A stretch of 64,000 nt of DNA from Nansenia antarctica (taxonomy: Eukaryota > Chordata > Actinopteri > Argentiniformes > Microstomatidae). The translations under genes were made by a program, and so were the position numbers. A model generated the notes under the pieces. The model was given only the letters and a program-made list of their open reading frames with translations. It had not been told where the DNA came from and did no database searches. The stretch lies in NCBI GenBank assembly GCA_963989245.1, contig OZ022339.1, positions 18,404,662 to 18,468,661 of the forward strand. Reading direction: 5' to 3'. Positions within the stretch are counted from its first letter, which is position 1. The number at the start of each line of letters is the position of its first letter. Positions 44,892-57,812 of the stretch are shown one piece after another.

Positions 44892-47216
44892 GTAACATGA
44901 ACGTATTTGTAAAAAAAAAAGCACACTGAATCTGATACTGAACTCATTCTGTTATTGTCCAAATTATGTTATTCAGTATGCTTTTCCCGCATCACGGGAT
45001 TATTGGAACTTAATGGTAGCAATTATAAACAACAGTTTACAAGGCCTACCAAAACAAGGGTGGCCTCTGTTTCATTAGAGTATAGTACTGTGAGTGTTCA
45101 GCATTCACAGAACTGTGAAAGGTTAGCATTCACAGAACTACTTGTAAAGGATACGGAGACCTATGTAACATGAATACCAAGATAAAACAACACATTTAAT
45201 TGCTTTACTAGGGCTTCCTGCCGCCTTCTCAGCACTCTGAGTTTTATTTGCCTTGAGCTGATACCATACAATATTTATTCAGTGTTAAAGTGGTATCTTC
45301 TGATGTGGATAAGGAAGCCTTGCATGGAGATGTGGCAGAGAATAACCAATGTGAGTCCTGTGGCCACCAGCCATGCGTGACAGTCAGCTGGTCGGGCCCT
45401 GGAACACAGGCTCACACACACACACACACAGATGTACATATGCACGGACACACACTTCAAACCGTCCTGTGTCTCACACGCAAACACGAACGCACGCACG
45501 CAAACACTACGCACGCACGCACACAGACACAGACACACATGCATATGCACAAGGGTGCTATGAGAGACAGCGAGGTCAGGATGGGGCACGTATAGGGTTC
45601 TCTGTAGACCAACAGTCAGGGCTGGAGGGCAGGCCAATGGAATGAATCTAGCAGAACAGAAGACTATAGAATACATCTTCTAGTCCAAATGGGTGAACCT
45701 GATCATTTCAAGTTCAATATCGAAGTCTGAATTAGAAACTCACCTTTTTAAAGCTTGAAGTCTATTGGCAATCTCTGGGCCAATGACTGTAGTTACTGCC
45801 AAAGTGAATGACTACTGAGGTATTTATGTTGCACATAATCTGTGCTCCCCCTGCTGTTGTGTTTAATTTCTGCCTGTTTTGTCATCCCCACTGCTGAGAG
45901 AAATGCTCCTTTAGACCTGTGGGCCTGGATTTGGTTGATTGAGCATTCGGACTTGTTACACAAAGTTTGATTGATTGATAGTGCAGCCGTTTTGGTTCGA
46001 TTACAGCTTAATAACAGTTTGCGCTGATCTTATAATTGTGTGGGTTTTAATAGGGAGATGGATGCTAATGGCTGCTGTTACTTACTGTACAATCTGAATT
46101 GGTTCTGTAAAAAAAAGCTGGATCATTTTTAAAACTTAAAATTAACAAATGTTCCCGCAGTGTCTTTTTCGCCAAGAGCACCTGTGCCTCCTAAATTGAC
46201 AACGTTTTAATTCCTGGCATATCTTAACACTTACCAGAAGCTGTGTTAACGGAATGTATAATGAGTGAAACTGGAACGCTAACATTTTAAAACATGTTTA
46301 ACAGTGTCATTGAACGCTCAAGTAGCCTACTGCCAAAAACCAATTTAGTTTATTTCGTACACATAAAAGTTGCCATAACACATTTGCTCTTGAATGATTT
46401 ATTTAGCTTGCACCTTCACAGTTCCAGATGCATACTGTATATGAGCCAAACCCGGGCAGTGTGGAGGTTGGAGAGAGAGGTGAGGGTGGTGTGTGGTGCT
46501 CCATTATTAACAAGCACCTGGACCAGGCCATGGTGTGGTCTACAGGGCCGTGTTCAGGCTTGTTTGGGCTAATCTTGAATAATTTAACGGAGGTAGACCG
46601 GCTACGGTTCATATAACCAAGCCGGTGGAAAGAAAAGGTCATTATTATTCCAGGGACAGAGTCTGGGCGGGAATAATAAGCCTAGTCATTGTGTTACAGT
46701 CAAGCATACTGGCTTGGTGAAAACCTGCGCGCCTCTCCTTTTTCATTTCATCTCATTATTGGGTAGCAATCATGAGACAAAAAGGGAGCTTTCATCTAAG
46801 GAAACTGGAGACTGTAATATATTACAACACTTTTGTATCAATGAATAAAATAAAACATGTTCAAAACAGCATAGCTTGAAAAATCACGGAAGAATATTCC
46901 AGACAGCAGGGGTAAACATAAATGTTACTGGCAGTGAACAAAACAGCAAGCATGACTAGAGTGCAGAGGAGAAAACCAACGTGTACCCCCAGTATAAGAA
47001 CAAGAACGACCGTGGGCACGTTCCGTTATGAAAGGACGAAATAGACACCAAGGACCAGGAGTAATGGACAAGTAACCTATAGACTAACATGTATGTGTGA
47101 GGGCAGGACGGGGAGGGAGAGAGAAAAAGCAGAGAAAGAACGAGAGAGAAAGAGCGAGAGAGGTCAGGAGGAAAAAGCAGGAGGACAGAATCCAGAATGA
47201 ACGAGCAGCCCCTCAC

Positions 47217-47384
47217 CTTCTGAACGTATGCCGCCACGAGCTCTAGACTCATCGCTCCCGGTGCGTCCCCAGGCTCTGAGAAACTCAATCCAGCAGCCGA
47301 CGTCCTTCCTCCACTTCTCTTCCTCCTTCCCGTCCTCCTCCTCCCTCCCTTGGCATACGAACCAGCCGGGGGCCAACCAATAAC
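47217..47384 (-). other. candidate non-coding 5' exon of tjap1 with a short uORF
   Basis: A 168-nt stretch sits between a good acceptor (CTTTTGTTTCAG ending at 47385) and a strong donor (CAGAAG|GTGAGG at 47217). It contains ATG followed by SLELVAAYVQK. If joined to 37003, this upstream frame reads GAA TAA and stops after 13 codons. That fits a 5'-UTR exon better than a coding exon of another gene. It is minus strand, 10 kb upstream of the coding start. No homology is recognised; confidence rests on splice signals alone. Confidence 0.33.
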
Positions 47385-48297
47385 CTGAAACAAAAGCAGG
47401 TGGGTGGAAAAACACGGCCGGGCGTCAATAACCTCCGAGCTGTCAATCTCCTCAGACTCCTGAGACGCGGTGAGAACCCGGACAAAGACAGGACTCGGGG
47501 GACAGACGGTTTGTGAAAGTCTCGTACAGGAGTCTGTTTCGTTCTCTTAGTCTTTAACGTGCACTTACGCTGTCTGTCTGACAGCTGGCACGTGGCTTCC
47601 ACTTTCTCCTCGGAACGGGCCTAAATAATTTGCTGCGTTGAAATTATGAGGAGATAGATAGCGCAGTGTTCCAAGGACGATGACAAGCTACTGTTAGACA
47701 AAACAATTCATTTTGTTTTTTAATTTTAGACAGATGCTGCAATTAGAGAAATATACCCCCCCAAAACTGTTTAAAAGTATTTAATGGACATGTGGGAACT
47801 ACTTGTCAACATGTTTGGTGCGTTATCTGTCCAGTTGAGGGTCGCTCAACTCTGCTGAAGAGTGTTGTTGTTATAAGAAGTGAACCTGACCTGAAAGTGA
47901 ACTTTCTACCCAAGTTTTCGATTCAATTGTTTCAGTTCAATTGTTTTGATCTGATGGGAGTGCTGGAAACATAATTCAATGTTCTACATGCATGTCAGTC
48001 AAGACCGTCTTATTTGTAGGCTAGCATTTAGCAGCCAAAAGTCAGCTGGCCCGGCGATAGCCAGAAAGTATGCGGTATGATTGGTCAAACAAGGCTAGGT
48101 TAGAAATGTATCAAAGTTGAATCAATATAACATGTTGAAAAGTGGCGACATTGAAAATGTTTCAACAACCTAAAAACACAACCTCAAATTCTAAACGTCA
48201 GCAAACATTGTATCTTCTCTTCACAGAGTCAAAGTGATGATCATACAATCTTAATAAGTGGGTTATAACTGTAAAACTGATTCAAAGACTCGCTATA

Positions 48298-48423
48298 CAC
48301 TAATAACCAACTGTCTTCAAAATAATTGTAAACCTTTTACAAACCCCCAAAATTATAGCCAACCTTCAACCGTACAAAAAATATGAGGCTAGCTCCCAAA
48401 CCGTTTATCTGTGTGTGGACAAT
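48298..48423. repeat. short direct duplication, partner at about 49828-49925
   Basis: Both contain CTGTCTTCAAAATAATTGTA AACCTTTT, ATATGAGGCTAGCT and TTTATCTGTGTGTGGAC. Beside the second copy, TTTCATTGTTGTTT and ATCTTTAGAAAAC are themselves repeated (49755 and 49930). Confidence 0.7.
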
Positions 48424-49622
48424 GGCGGAGCACAGTGGTTTCAAGAGCATTCGCACAACGACCCTGCAAGTGCATGGCAAAACACCCTCAACCAAGCAAT
48501 CAGAACTTGACTCAATAGCCTGGATTCATTAGGCTTTAGCACCTCTCATTTGGACAAAGAAACACAATAGAACCTGTGGCGGCTTTTTAAGTTTTACCTC
48601 TCGCACTCAAAATGTAGATTGTCTTTCAGGTGGACGTGAAGAAGTGGGTGTCCTTTGTTCAGGGAGACGATACAATGAACCCAGTTATCAGACAGCTGAG
48701 ACATCTACAGCTTGGCCATAAACAGCATCAAGGGAAAATGTCTGGGAACATTTCTCACGACAGGGCACTATCCTCTCTACACTGCATGTAACAGGATGAA
48801 TGTGCGACGGTCATGCAGTACACAAAGAGAGTGGAGATGTGGGTGCATCTGTATAATGCAGGTGGGAGTGACAAGGACATCTGCAAATCCATTAAAGCAT
48901 CAACCATACACTACAAGACTGAACAAACGTGTTTCAGTCATACTGGATGTAAATAGTAAAGAGGGATGTGATTAATCTGTAATGCTTTGTGTAAGAAACG
49001 GAAGGGAAAATGCGATCATACACATGGCTCAATCTGCACGGAGATGAGATGCAGCTTTGTAATAATCAGCTTTTTTTCCGGCTCTATTGAAAACACTGTA
49101 TTGAAATCATCAGTCCATCCTTCAACATGAACAGAACTGCCAAGAGGACTCCTCCCCTCCCTGATGCAAAGCAGTGTGTCACCTCACACCAATGACACAC
49201 TCCTACCACACAATCTGACTTGGTCGACACACAAAAAGCCCTGTGGCGTCCAATCCCATCATCGCTCCTGTGTTCTCTGTGGAATATCACAGTCTGACAC
49301 ACACGCACAAGTGTACACACAGACAGACAGACAGAAAGACACAGACAGACGGCCGGCCAGCCAGCCAGCCAGACCTTGACGAAGGAAGGAGGGTGTGGTC
49401 GTGGACCCTGCGCGGTGGTTCATACTCGTACTGTTTGTCCCTCTGCTAGTGCACGAGACACGTTGGAGAGTCGTGCTTGCCTTGCCTGAGGGCGAGAGCG
49501 TCCAGGTGGGTCTGGGAGCTGTCGGCTCGACGCGAGGCAGCTTCCTCACTCTCGGCCTACAGCTTCCTGTCTCCCTGCTGAGCATGTGTCACCAGGTCCC
49601 CCACAGGAGCCAGGGAGAGGCA

Positions 49623-49630
49623 GGAGGCAG

Positions 49631-49677
<47 letters not shown>
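49623..49677. repeat. (CAGG)n microsatellite
   Basis: About 13 copies of a tetranucleotide. Confidence 0.95.
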
Positions 49678-49678
<1 letters not shown>

Positions 49679-50099
49679 TGTTACATCTCTAGATCCTGTG
49701 GTGCATGCCATCAGACTGACATGCTAGGTTCAGTTGAATGTAGCCTAGTATTCTTTCATTGTTGTTTGTCCCCCAGTGAAATATCTTTCAAATCTTTAGA
49801 AAACATTGGTCCTACACTTGTTCTGTTCACCAAACTGTCTTCAAAATAATTGTAAACCTTTTCAGGTAAAAACATATACAGTATATGAGGCTAGCTACCA
49901 AACCTTTTATCTGTGTGTGGACCTCAACTTTCATTGTTGTTTATATCTTTAAAATCTTTAGAAAACTGGTCCTACACTTGTTCTGTTAACAACCACTACA
50001 GTACGCTTGTATAAAAAAAACAGTTGGGCGCATTCAGAGAATCAAAGCGACGGATTATCATTATTTCGGCCTTTTGGAGGAAATGGAAAATGAAATCTG

Positions 50100-50757
50100 T
50101 AAAGACCTCAACAATTAATCAGGTGGTGAATCCCAGGAGAACTATTATCAAGAGGCTGTGACAGGTGTGTTTAATTAGAGCCGTGCAGACACTGTTTGCA
50201 ACAAGGTTCTAATTCAATGTTATGGTCATTATGTTCCCTTGCCCATTACAGGTTCATTCAACTTTCTCAGGATAAGACTGTTGACACAATGTACTAGTAC
50301 AATATGTAGCCATCAGCTCATGTCTCAGGTCATGTTCACACATAAAAAAAGTCCGAATCAGGACCCGGAGCAAGTGGATGAGTTTGCAACATTGTTGCAT
50401 AAATTATTTCTCTGATTTGCGTTCTCACAGCCCTTCTTGTAAACGAAGTAACATACGCAATCGAAGCAACAGACGTGGTAGTTGATTGGTCAGAAAAATA
50501 AAAAATTGCCCGTTCGTCCCACTCTTATCCAGATCAACACACATGCGCTGTTGTTTTCCTATGGACAGCCTCGATGCGTCGTTTCTAACCGGAGCGAAAC
50601 CACCCTTTTCAAGCGGAGCATCCGTCGGCTATTTGCTGCGGGAGCGACTTCGAATGCGCAGATCTCACAGCTCCAAACGACGCAGAGCAGAGCGAATTTT
50701 ACCCTAAACTCCGATTCAAGTGAAGCAAATGTTCTAGTGAGAACACACCCTTAGACA
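50100..50757. repeat. segmental duplication, inverted copy 1
   Basis: Matches 58345-58985 in reverse complement, for example AGACTGTTGACACAATGTAC and ATGAGTTTGCAACATTGTTG. It includes an inner CpG-bearing segment (about 50330-50757) whose ends, GTTCACAC and GTGAGAACACACCC, look like a small DNA transposon. Confidence 0.75.
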
Positions 50758-51244
50758 ATGTAGCAAGACGCAGAAGAAGATCAAGGAACATGCTAAAGAT
50801 AGGGTAGCTACATCTGTTCTGTGCTTATAGTCCTGTCATTTATGAACCAGTAGCAATTCTAAATAGCAAACTGTCACACTACATGAATGTCTGCATCGTA
50901 AATTCATATGAAATATTTCTGTATGAAACGTAAAGTCTGTTTCTTTAAGCCTTTAAAAGATTGACTAGAATCAAGATGAGAATTACCCTGCAAATGCAGT
51001 AGCATTCACTTGGTACACAAGACCTTAATATGTGAATATTCAGCTCAGACACTCACTGCTCGCATCTCTACTCCATTACAGTTAATGACGAGCAGAATCA
51101 AAACAAGCTACCGCTTCAAATAGACAGTTCAACAAGTGCATGAGCTCTTTCATGTAATTAAGTGTTAACCTTTAATCATGAATAAACGCTTAGCAGAGTC
51201 CAACTCAACACTAAGTTACAGACAGTGAATAAAGACTGTACCAA

Positions 51245-51248
51245 CATT

Positions 51249-51279
<31 letters not shown>

Positions 51280-51545
51280 CATTTTATTGGTAAAAGCACT
51301 TTACATAGGGAATCTCAAAGTGCTACAATTAAAAACAAGAAGATAAAACAATTCAATTAAAAGGCAAAAAAAAGGCTGTATTAAAAAGGTAGGTTTTAAG
51401 CCTTAAGGCCTCATTTAAAAGCATCCACAGACTGTGGTGCCCTTAGGTAGTCAGGGAGAGCATTCCACAGCCTAGGAGCAGCCGAGCAGAAGGCCCAATC
51501 TCCCATGGTGCGGAGCTTAGTCCTCCATACATTGGTATGGTGAGG
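51245..51545 (-). mobile_element. LINE ORF C-terminal fragment and 3' tail
   Basis: Minus-strand translation reads LWNALPDYLRAPQSVDAFK followed, with stops, by GLKA, the same LINE terminal motif as at 4.4 kb. Next come a tail containing AAGTGCTTTTACC and a (TTA)n run at 51249-51280. It is 3'-truncated or decayed, with no intact ORF. Confidence 0.6.
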
Positions 51546-52129
51546 GGTTGTAGAAGCCATGATGCCTTTGGAGGTCAGGAGAATTTAGACCTCGCTTGGA
51601 CTGAACTTGGACGGAGCGACGGGAGAATGTTATCACAATTTCATTGGAGGTTACCTTCCAGAACCCTCCCCAACATGCCCGCAGATGACTGCTTGTTATG
51701 TGCGTCGTCTTGACTCTTTCAGACCAGCTGGGACTATTTCGCAAAGAGTTCACCAGAAATCCTGAGAGAAAAACGGAATTGTGTTTCTGTTTTGCCAGAA
51801 GTGCGCTCTATACACAACATAAAATGGATGAAGGCATTAGGTATCTGATTTGGTGAGGTGACTCACCACCACAAGTAAGGACATTAATCAAATTTAAAAA
51901 ATAGAATAAGGTAATAAAGTGATAAAGTGATGGTAAAATGTATAAGAAATGACAACATTGCTACGACCTGGCAAGGAGGCAAAACAGAGGCAATATATAC
52001 AGTACATAAAACAGCAGGGACCAGGGGGAAGTTATTTTAAAAGCAGGTGCCGTGATCAGAGACTATACCTAGTAATGAGGTTTTAAAAGAAGGTACTGAG
52101 ATGAAGGTGTTGCGTTTTAGTGTCCAGTG

Positions 52130-52200
52130 TTTCCCCTAGGTTTGCTGCCTTGGGGGGGTGGCATGGACCGTGGCATGAACCCCCCCCCTCTGTGAAGATA
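52130..52200. mobile_element. possible end of a CAGTGTTTCC-type element
   Basis: CCAGTGTTTCCCCTAGGTTT followed by a G-run and C-run. It resembles one terminus of a related hAT-like family; no partner end was located. Confidence 0.3.
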
Positions 52201-53508
52201 ATACCATGTGATGCTTGAAGGTATGTGAACCCCTTGTGCAATTATAGATACATTTTTTTACCATGAAATCTTTATTTAATCAGAACTTCTTTCTTTTCTT
52301 TTTTTTTATTCAGTCCTTTTTTATCTGACATAACAGGTTTATATTGACCAATTCTATTTGTTGGTTTAGAGGGAATCATACGTGTAGTAGGAAAACTAAA
52401 TGATAAAGAAATTAGTTATTGTTTATCACTATGAAGTTTCAAACAGCACTATGAAGCTCATAATTATAATAATAATAATAATAATAACACAATGGGAGGG
52501 ACAGGGGACTCGTTGTAATATTCCTTCTCGTGAAATACAGTAGAAATACAGCAGCCTTGAACATCAGACAAGAATGATTTACGCTGTGGGCAGGAAGACA
52601 AAACGTCTGACATCTGCGGGTCATGTAGGCGACGTGTCTGAGGCAGATGCTGCATATGTTGCATATAATAATAAGAGGATATTGGAACAGGGACGCTCCG
52701 ATCAGCTCGGAGCAGCGGAGGCGGGCTAATGGACAGGAGGCGCCTTCTAGTGATTGTTGTCTCTCAGTAACAGATGCCAGATTGTAAAGACTACTACGTC
52801 ATTTGACATCGAGGGCGCGCTACAAGTAGGTGAGTACGGCTCTGCGCTGCTAGTGTTAAGGGCTATTCCCATCCCTGTATTGTTCTCTGCAACTGAAAAA
52901 GCCCAAGTGGAAAGTCTGAAAAGGGCAGACACAGCTTGGATGACGGCATAGGAGAAACTAACTTCTTTTTTATTATATATTTTTTTACCATAACTGACTA
53001 TGCGCAGACTGCATTAATTGGTGTGGATTGTCCTTTCACCTTTCAGCTTGACCACATCCATATGTCTCCGAGGAGCTCTCGCAAACAACTGTGAAACAAC
53101 GGGTTGTGTCCAGGAGCAGAGCATGGTTAATTCAGCTCTCAGGTTTGTGACAGCTAATAAAAGACCAGCCCCTAATTAAATCAGTAACACCCTCTGTTCA
53201 TCTCCGCTCCGCTCTCCTGTCTCCTCCAGGCAAACGGAGAGCATTTTAACAAAGTACTCTCTGGGGACGGCAGTGACAGGCATCATCATAAAGGGCATTA
53301 CAGAGATTAAGGAATAACATACACTGAAAGACACACACTCCACTACACACCTGCTTACAGGTGAGCACTTTGGTGTGCAAACAGACATGCGTCCCAAGAT
53401 CTATGTTATGTATCTCATGTATTTCCATCTTCCATCGCACACTCCAAGGTGTGCCAGTCTGACCGATAATCGAGGGCATAAAGAGAGTGAAGAGGTTAGA
53501 GTCCGAAT

Positions 53509-54320
53509 TAGGGATTGGAATTGGTAAGACGTTATTGATAGCGATTCCATTATCGATTCCTCTTATCGGTTCAATTCCTTATCGATTCCTGATACATTTT
53601 CTGTGTGGGAAAAAAAGTAGGCCTGCACAGGTACAGTGTCAACGCAGCTGTTTTATTATCTCAAGTCTCTGAACACAGTGTGTAATATCTGAACATAACA
53701 TTTGAACATGAATAAAATGAGCTTGAGCAGCTGGCTTCTGAAAACTGTTTTCTTCTTATGCATCTGTTGACAAGCATAAACGGTTGTGCTATAAACAGCA
53801 AGCACATCAAAAGACGAGGCTTAATAATAAACACATTTGTAAATACACTCTGGAAATCTGGCAACAATTTTACGTTATCGTGTTAACATTGACGTTGACG
53901 TTAGCTAGCTTTCTGTTGCTAACTTTAGTGATGTTGACAGTAGATACTCATTAACTATCGTTGCCATTTTTATCTTTTAAAATTCATTCAAATGAATGTT
54001 AATTCATGTAAACATGATTATTACCTGTTTTGTTAAACGTAGATTACTGTTACAGTGATGGGTTTGAAGAAAAAAACCTTGGTGAAGTACTGAAAGTCGT
54101 AACAGCACCACAAAACCAACTAGTGGCCAAAGATATGACATCCGTTCTAATAAGGACTGCCATTTGATTTGATATCTATGGTTCAGACGCTTGGACAACT
54201 GTGCAAAACACACCGACATCGATAAGAGAATCGACAACCTCAGATGTTATTGATAACCTCAGATGTTATTGATACCAATGTATCAAAAAATGTGTTACTG
54301 GTTCTCAATTCTCATCCCTA
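53509..54320. mobile_element. hAT-type non-autonomous element, 812 bp
   Basis: Ends TAGGGATTGGAATTGG and CAATTCTCATCCCTA, flanked by GTCCGAAT and GTCAGAAT (8 bp, one mismatch). The interior is AT-rich with (ATCGAT)-like repeats near both ends and has no transposase. Confidence 0.7.
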
Positions 54321-57300
54321 GTCAGAATTGATAGCAGGGTTCCAGGTTAGGTTTAGTTGACTCAAAATGCATGCTTTAACAAACGTTGTTTTGACCTTTG
54401 ATGAGTACATAGCCATTGAGGCCGGTACACACAATGGTACACAAAGCAAGAATGTGACAGGCATTAGAGACGGTAGCCTGGGAGAGGGCAGCTCATCTGA
54501 CTCTCATTCCGGTGCATTTCACACTGTGACTCTCTCTTTACGAGCAGCCCGGTACCAAAGCGGAGACGGAAAGTGAGCCCAGGTAATGAGATACAGGCTC
54601 AAACACTGGGATGGAAACCACTGGGTCGGAAAGAGAAAGACGCACACTGCTCACACAACCACTGTGAAATGGACTAAATCAATTTCCGTGGCGGTGAGCA
54701 GTGGGCTGAAAGCTGGCTCCCTTCAGTTCTCCAACTTAAAAGAGGATTTTTTTTTTTCATGATATCTTCTATCGTCGTCTTGAGCCGCGGAGGAGGCGAG
54801 CCAGACGGGCTCCGGTGTGCAGAGGGCTCCATTGAGTCAAGTGGTCATGCGTAGCACAAGAAAGCATTTTACGCATACAGTAGTATGTACCAAGAAGCTT
54901 AGCAGCACACAGCTACAAAGAGAGGTCGTGTCACTGACTATGTACTTGGCTAATTGCTGTTTTTGATGTATTTGCCATAGTTCCCTTAAATGTTTTAATC
55001 TAAAAGGGGGTTACTCTTTTCACTTTCAAACGTAGGCCAAACAAAAATCCTTGATAGCAAAGTTTAACAAAACATACAACTCTATGCTGAAGGACTACTT
55101 CTAACAATTCCGACTGAAAACTTTGCATTCGCTCAAAACGCGAACGCAGTTTCAAAGTTTGGTAGCAGAAAGCCCAAAAATGTCCCTGGATTTTTTTATG
55201 TAACCACATTTCACAAAAACCCTTCTACCAGGTGTCATCTTTATAGTGCATTATTTACAACCTACTATACAACCTACCAAAACTCAATTAAAACTGTTAA
55301 CTTTTATAGCTGGCTACTGTTTGAGGTATATATGTAACAGTACATGTGGGAAAACTAGGGTTATGGTTAGGTGCTACGTCGACTTGGTACATGCTGGCAT
55401 GTCTAACCCTACCCCTACCCCTAACCCGACCCCCAAACCTAACCCTAACCCTAGTTTCCCACATGTACCGTAACATATACAGAAGTATGATGAGCACCCC
55501 TCCATTTCGTATGAAATGTGGCTGGCTAAACTAGCTGACCAATCTATGCTAGTTTAGGTCCTCATTGCCAACGCAATAAATATTGCACATTCAACTTCAA
55601 AACTTTTGCTTGTCATACAATCCCTATCATTTCTTTATGGATTGGAGTGTTATAATGTATTTAGCTGTGTGGTTTTATTTAGTTAATACCAGTGTCTGGT
55701 CTAAATGTCATGGGAATATGTTGAATTAAAGTAATTGTTGAATACTTATTCCCCCCCCACTGTATGTGGGTATTTGGTAACAGAATGACCCAGAGACTGG
55801 GTAATGATTCTTCATCAGAAACATAACCATTTCCAAGTGTTGATATTAGTTGACCTGGGTCTATAGACTTTTTCTGGCAGATGTTTTCTTAGAAACTTTC
55901 CCATACGACTTCCAGGAAGTCAAAGACATTCCTTATTCCTATTTGTATGATAAATGATTGAGAAATATATTTCTGACTTTCATTTCCCCCAAAATATATA
56001 CTCTTAGCTTTCATCTTACACCCAATTTGATATGCTCTGATGAACTTCACATTATGGTCCTCATGGGTCCTTTAACACAGAACTGCTTTAAGCAATATTC
56101 TATGTACTGGCAGCCCCATTGAACTCTCTACTGCTCTGAAACCAGAACCACACAGTGGTTTTGACTGGGGGGGGGCTGAAAGAAATATCAGAGATGCAGC
56201 AGACCTGTGGACAATCAATTATAAGTATGAAGTGTGCTGCCATTACGACAGAAATAATAGAAAACGCATCGACGTCAAAGTCAAACATTTCCATAAACGA
56301 CCCAGTTATTACCTATTACCAAGTATGACTAACGCAGCGACACTGACATGAAAAGCTTGAGAATTAGCCTATAAATAAATATGCATACATATAAAAGGGC
56401 TTTTGGGTGTAATATGTGGGCTGTCACTCCATGACACACTGTGAGTGAGGCGGGTATGAACAATTACACACCTGACTGCCAAACCATTTCTAATATAAAT
56501 ATATATCTTTTTTTTATATTAGAAATGTTAAAACGTCAGGGCTGAATATGTGCATCACAGACAATGACACACACACATAGCAAACAGAACAAAGTGAAAA
56601 TACTGCCAAAACCCTTCATAAAACTGATTTTAACTAGCCTATAGGAATAGGGATAGATTATGCATTCAATCCAACACTTCTAACCCAGGCCCAGAGCAGG
56701 CAGATCTGTATCAACTTCAGCACACTGCCCAGAAACAGGCCAACAAAGAGCCGAGCGGTATCCCGTGGATTGGAGCAAACATTTAACAACAAACAAATGC
56801 TATTAAGAGCTGAGTGGATGTGGTGGTCTGTAGAGGGAGGGAAGATGACTCATTAAAGGCATGCAAGAGCGCACATTTATTTACAGGGCAATTATAGCAG
56901 TGCATCCAGCCCCGAGGAGCACTGTTGGAATGCAGCGTGGGGGGGGGGGAGAGGCAGGAGACGAGCCGTATCACTTTCCAGAGAGGCAACGGGGGGAAGA
57001 GGATCTACCTGCTCCAGCTGAGCAACGTTACCCAAAGCCTGAGGACAGATGGTGACAGTGTGATCCAAGCGTGAAGTCGTGTTTCTCTTTCATTAACCTG
57101 ACACTGAAGGAACAAACAAAAACACAAACACACGCACGAATGCACGAATGTGTGGGGCTCATCCAAATGATTGGACAAAACAAAAACGTAAGCGCGCAAG
57201 CCTTAATAAAAACAACCATCCACACAAAAATAACCTACAGACACAAACACGTCTCTGCACCCGTACTATCGGCCTTCATCAACATCTCCTTCATCTCTCC

Positions 57301-57424
57301 TTCTCTCCCACTCTCTCTCTCTCTTTCCCTTTTCGGGTGCCTCCACTGAAATATCAGTGGGAAGAAGAGGAACTTTTTAGAGACTGTTCTGAGCCAGAAG
57401 GTTTTTTTTTGCTCAAGAGACTTC
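54321..57424. other. non-coding stretch
   Basis: Apart from the telomere-like element it holds a small hairpin at about 56489-56528 (TTTCTAATATAAATATATA against TATATTAGAAA) and a G-run at 56941. No gene seen. Confidence 0.5.
55329..55480. mobile_element. palindromic element with telomere-like arms, copy 2
   Basis: Same layout as the copy at 21.8 kb: AACAGTACATGTGGGAAAAC, a short GGGTTATGGTTAGG arm, TTGGTACATGCTGGCATGTC, a longer run of CCCTAACC/CCCTACC words and CCCACATGTACCGTAACATA. The arms have decayed differently in the two copies. Confidence 0.7.
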
Positions 57425-57581
57425 ACTGGACGATGTTGAAGAGTAGAAAAGTACAGTGAGCAGCGCTGGTATGTCTAGTCTACATGCATGAGGGGGCAGC
57501 ACTGCAGTGGTGTCTGAAGAGATCAGGCGTGGGTAGTCACAGGACAGACTGGAACCAGAGCTGCCTGGTGTCTGTGTGTGC

Positions 57582-57665
<84 letters not shown>

Positions 57666-57812
57666 GTGCACAGCCACAACAGCAGCAGAACAAGCCAGCA
57701 ACTTCTCATGTCCTGAGGGAAAGCAAAGCATTCAGAAGCAGACCACACCCAGGCTACAGCACATTCAAATCAGGAATCCCCCAGCGAGGACGATCAATCA
57801 CCATATGGAAAA
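57425..57812. repeat. direct duplication copy A (with TG repeat)
   Basis: Matches 60480-60861 in the same orientation (GGTATGTCTAGTCTACATGC, CAGGACAGACTGGA, CAGCAACTTCTCATGTCCTG). A long TG microsatellite (about 57583-57661) sits inside. Upstream, TTTCTCTTTCATTAACCTGA at 57083 is also repeated at 59345. Confidence 0.8.

Larger units (their letters stand above)
43677..45749. repeat. inverted duplication, about 200-bp arms 1.7 kb apart
   Basis: 43677-43878 is the near-perfect reverse complement of 45547-45749 (for example CTGACTGTTGGTCTACAGAG against CTCTGTAGACCAACAGTCAG). A TG or CA repeat adjoins the inner side of each arm. The loop contains the MITE at 44641-44891 and no gene. Confidence 0.8.
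45750..50099. other. non-coding stretch upstream of tjap1
   Basis: Apart from the candidate 5' exon, the short duplications and (CAGG)n, I see nothing. 49380-49620 is locally GC-richer but shows no coherent ORF or splice pair. Confidence 0.5.

Noticed and set aside
47164..47415. Minus-strand frames at 47.2-47.4 kb as a new protein gene
   Set aside because: Only the short MSLELVAAYVQK piece is bounded by good splice signals, and joining to tjap1 gives an immediate stop; a 5'-UTR exon is simpler.
49259..49727. Overlapping frames in a GC-richer patch
   Set aside because: They include the (CAGG)n repeat, carry no family signature and lack convincing splice sites.
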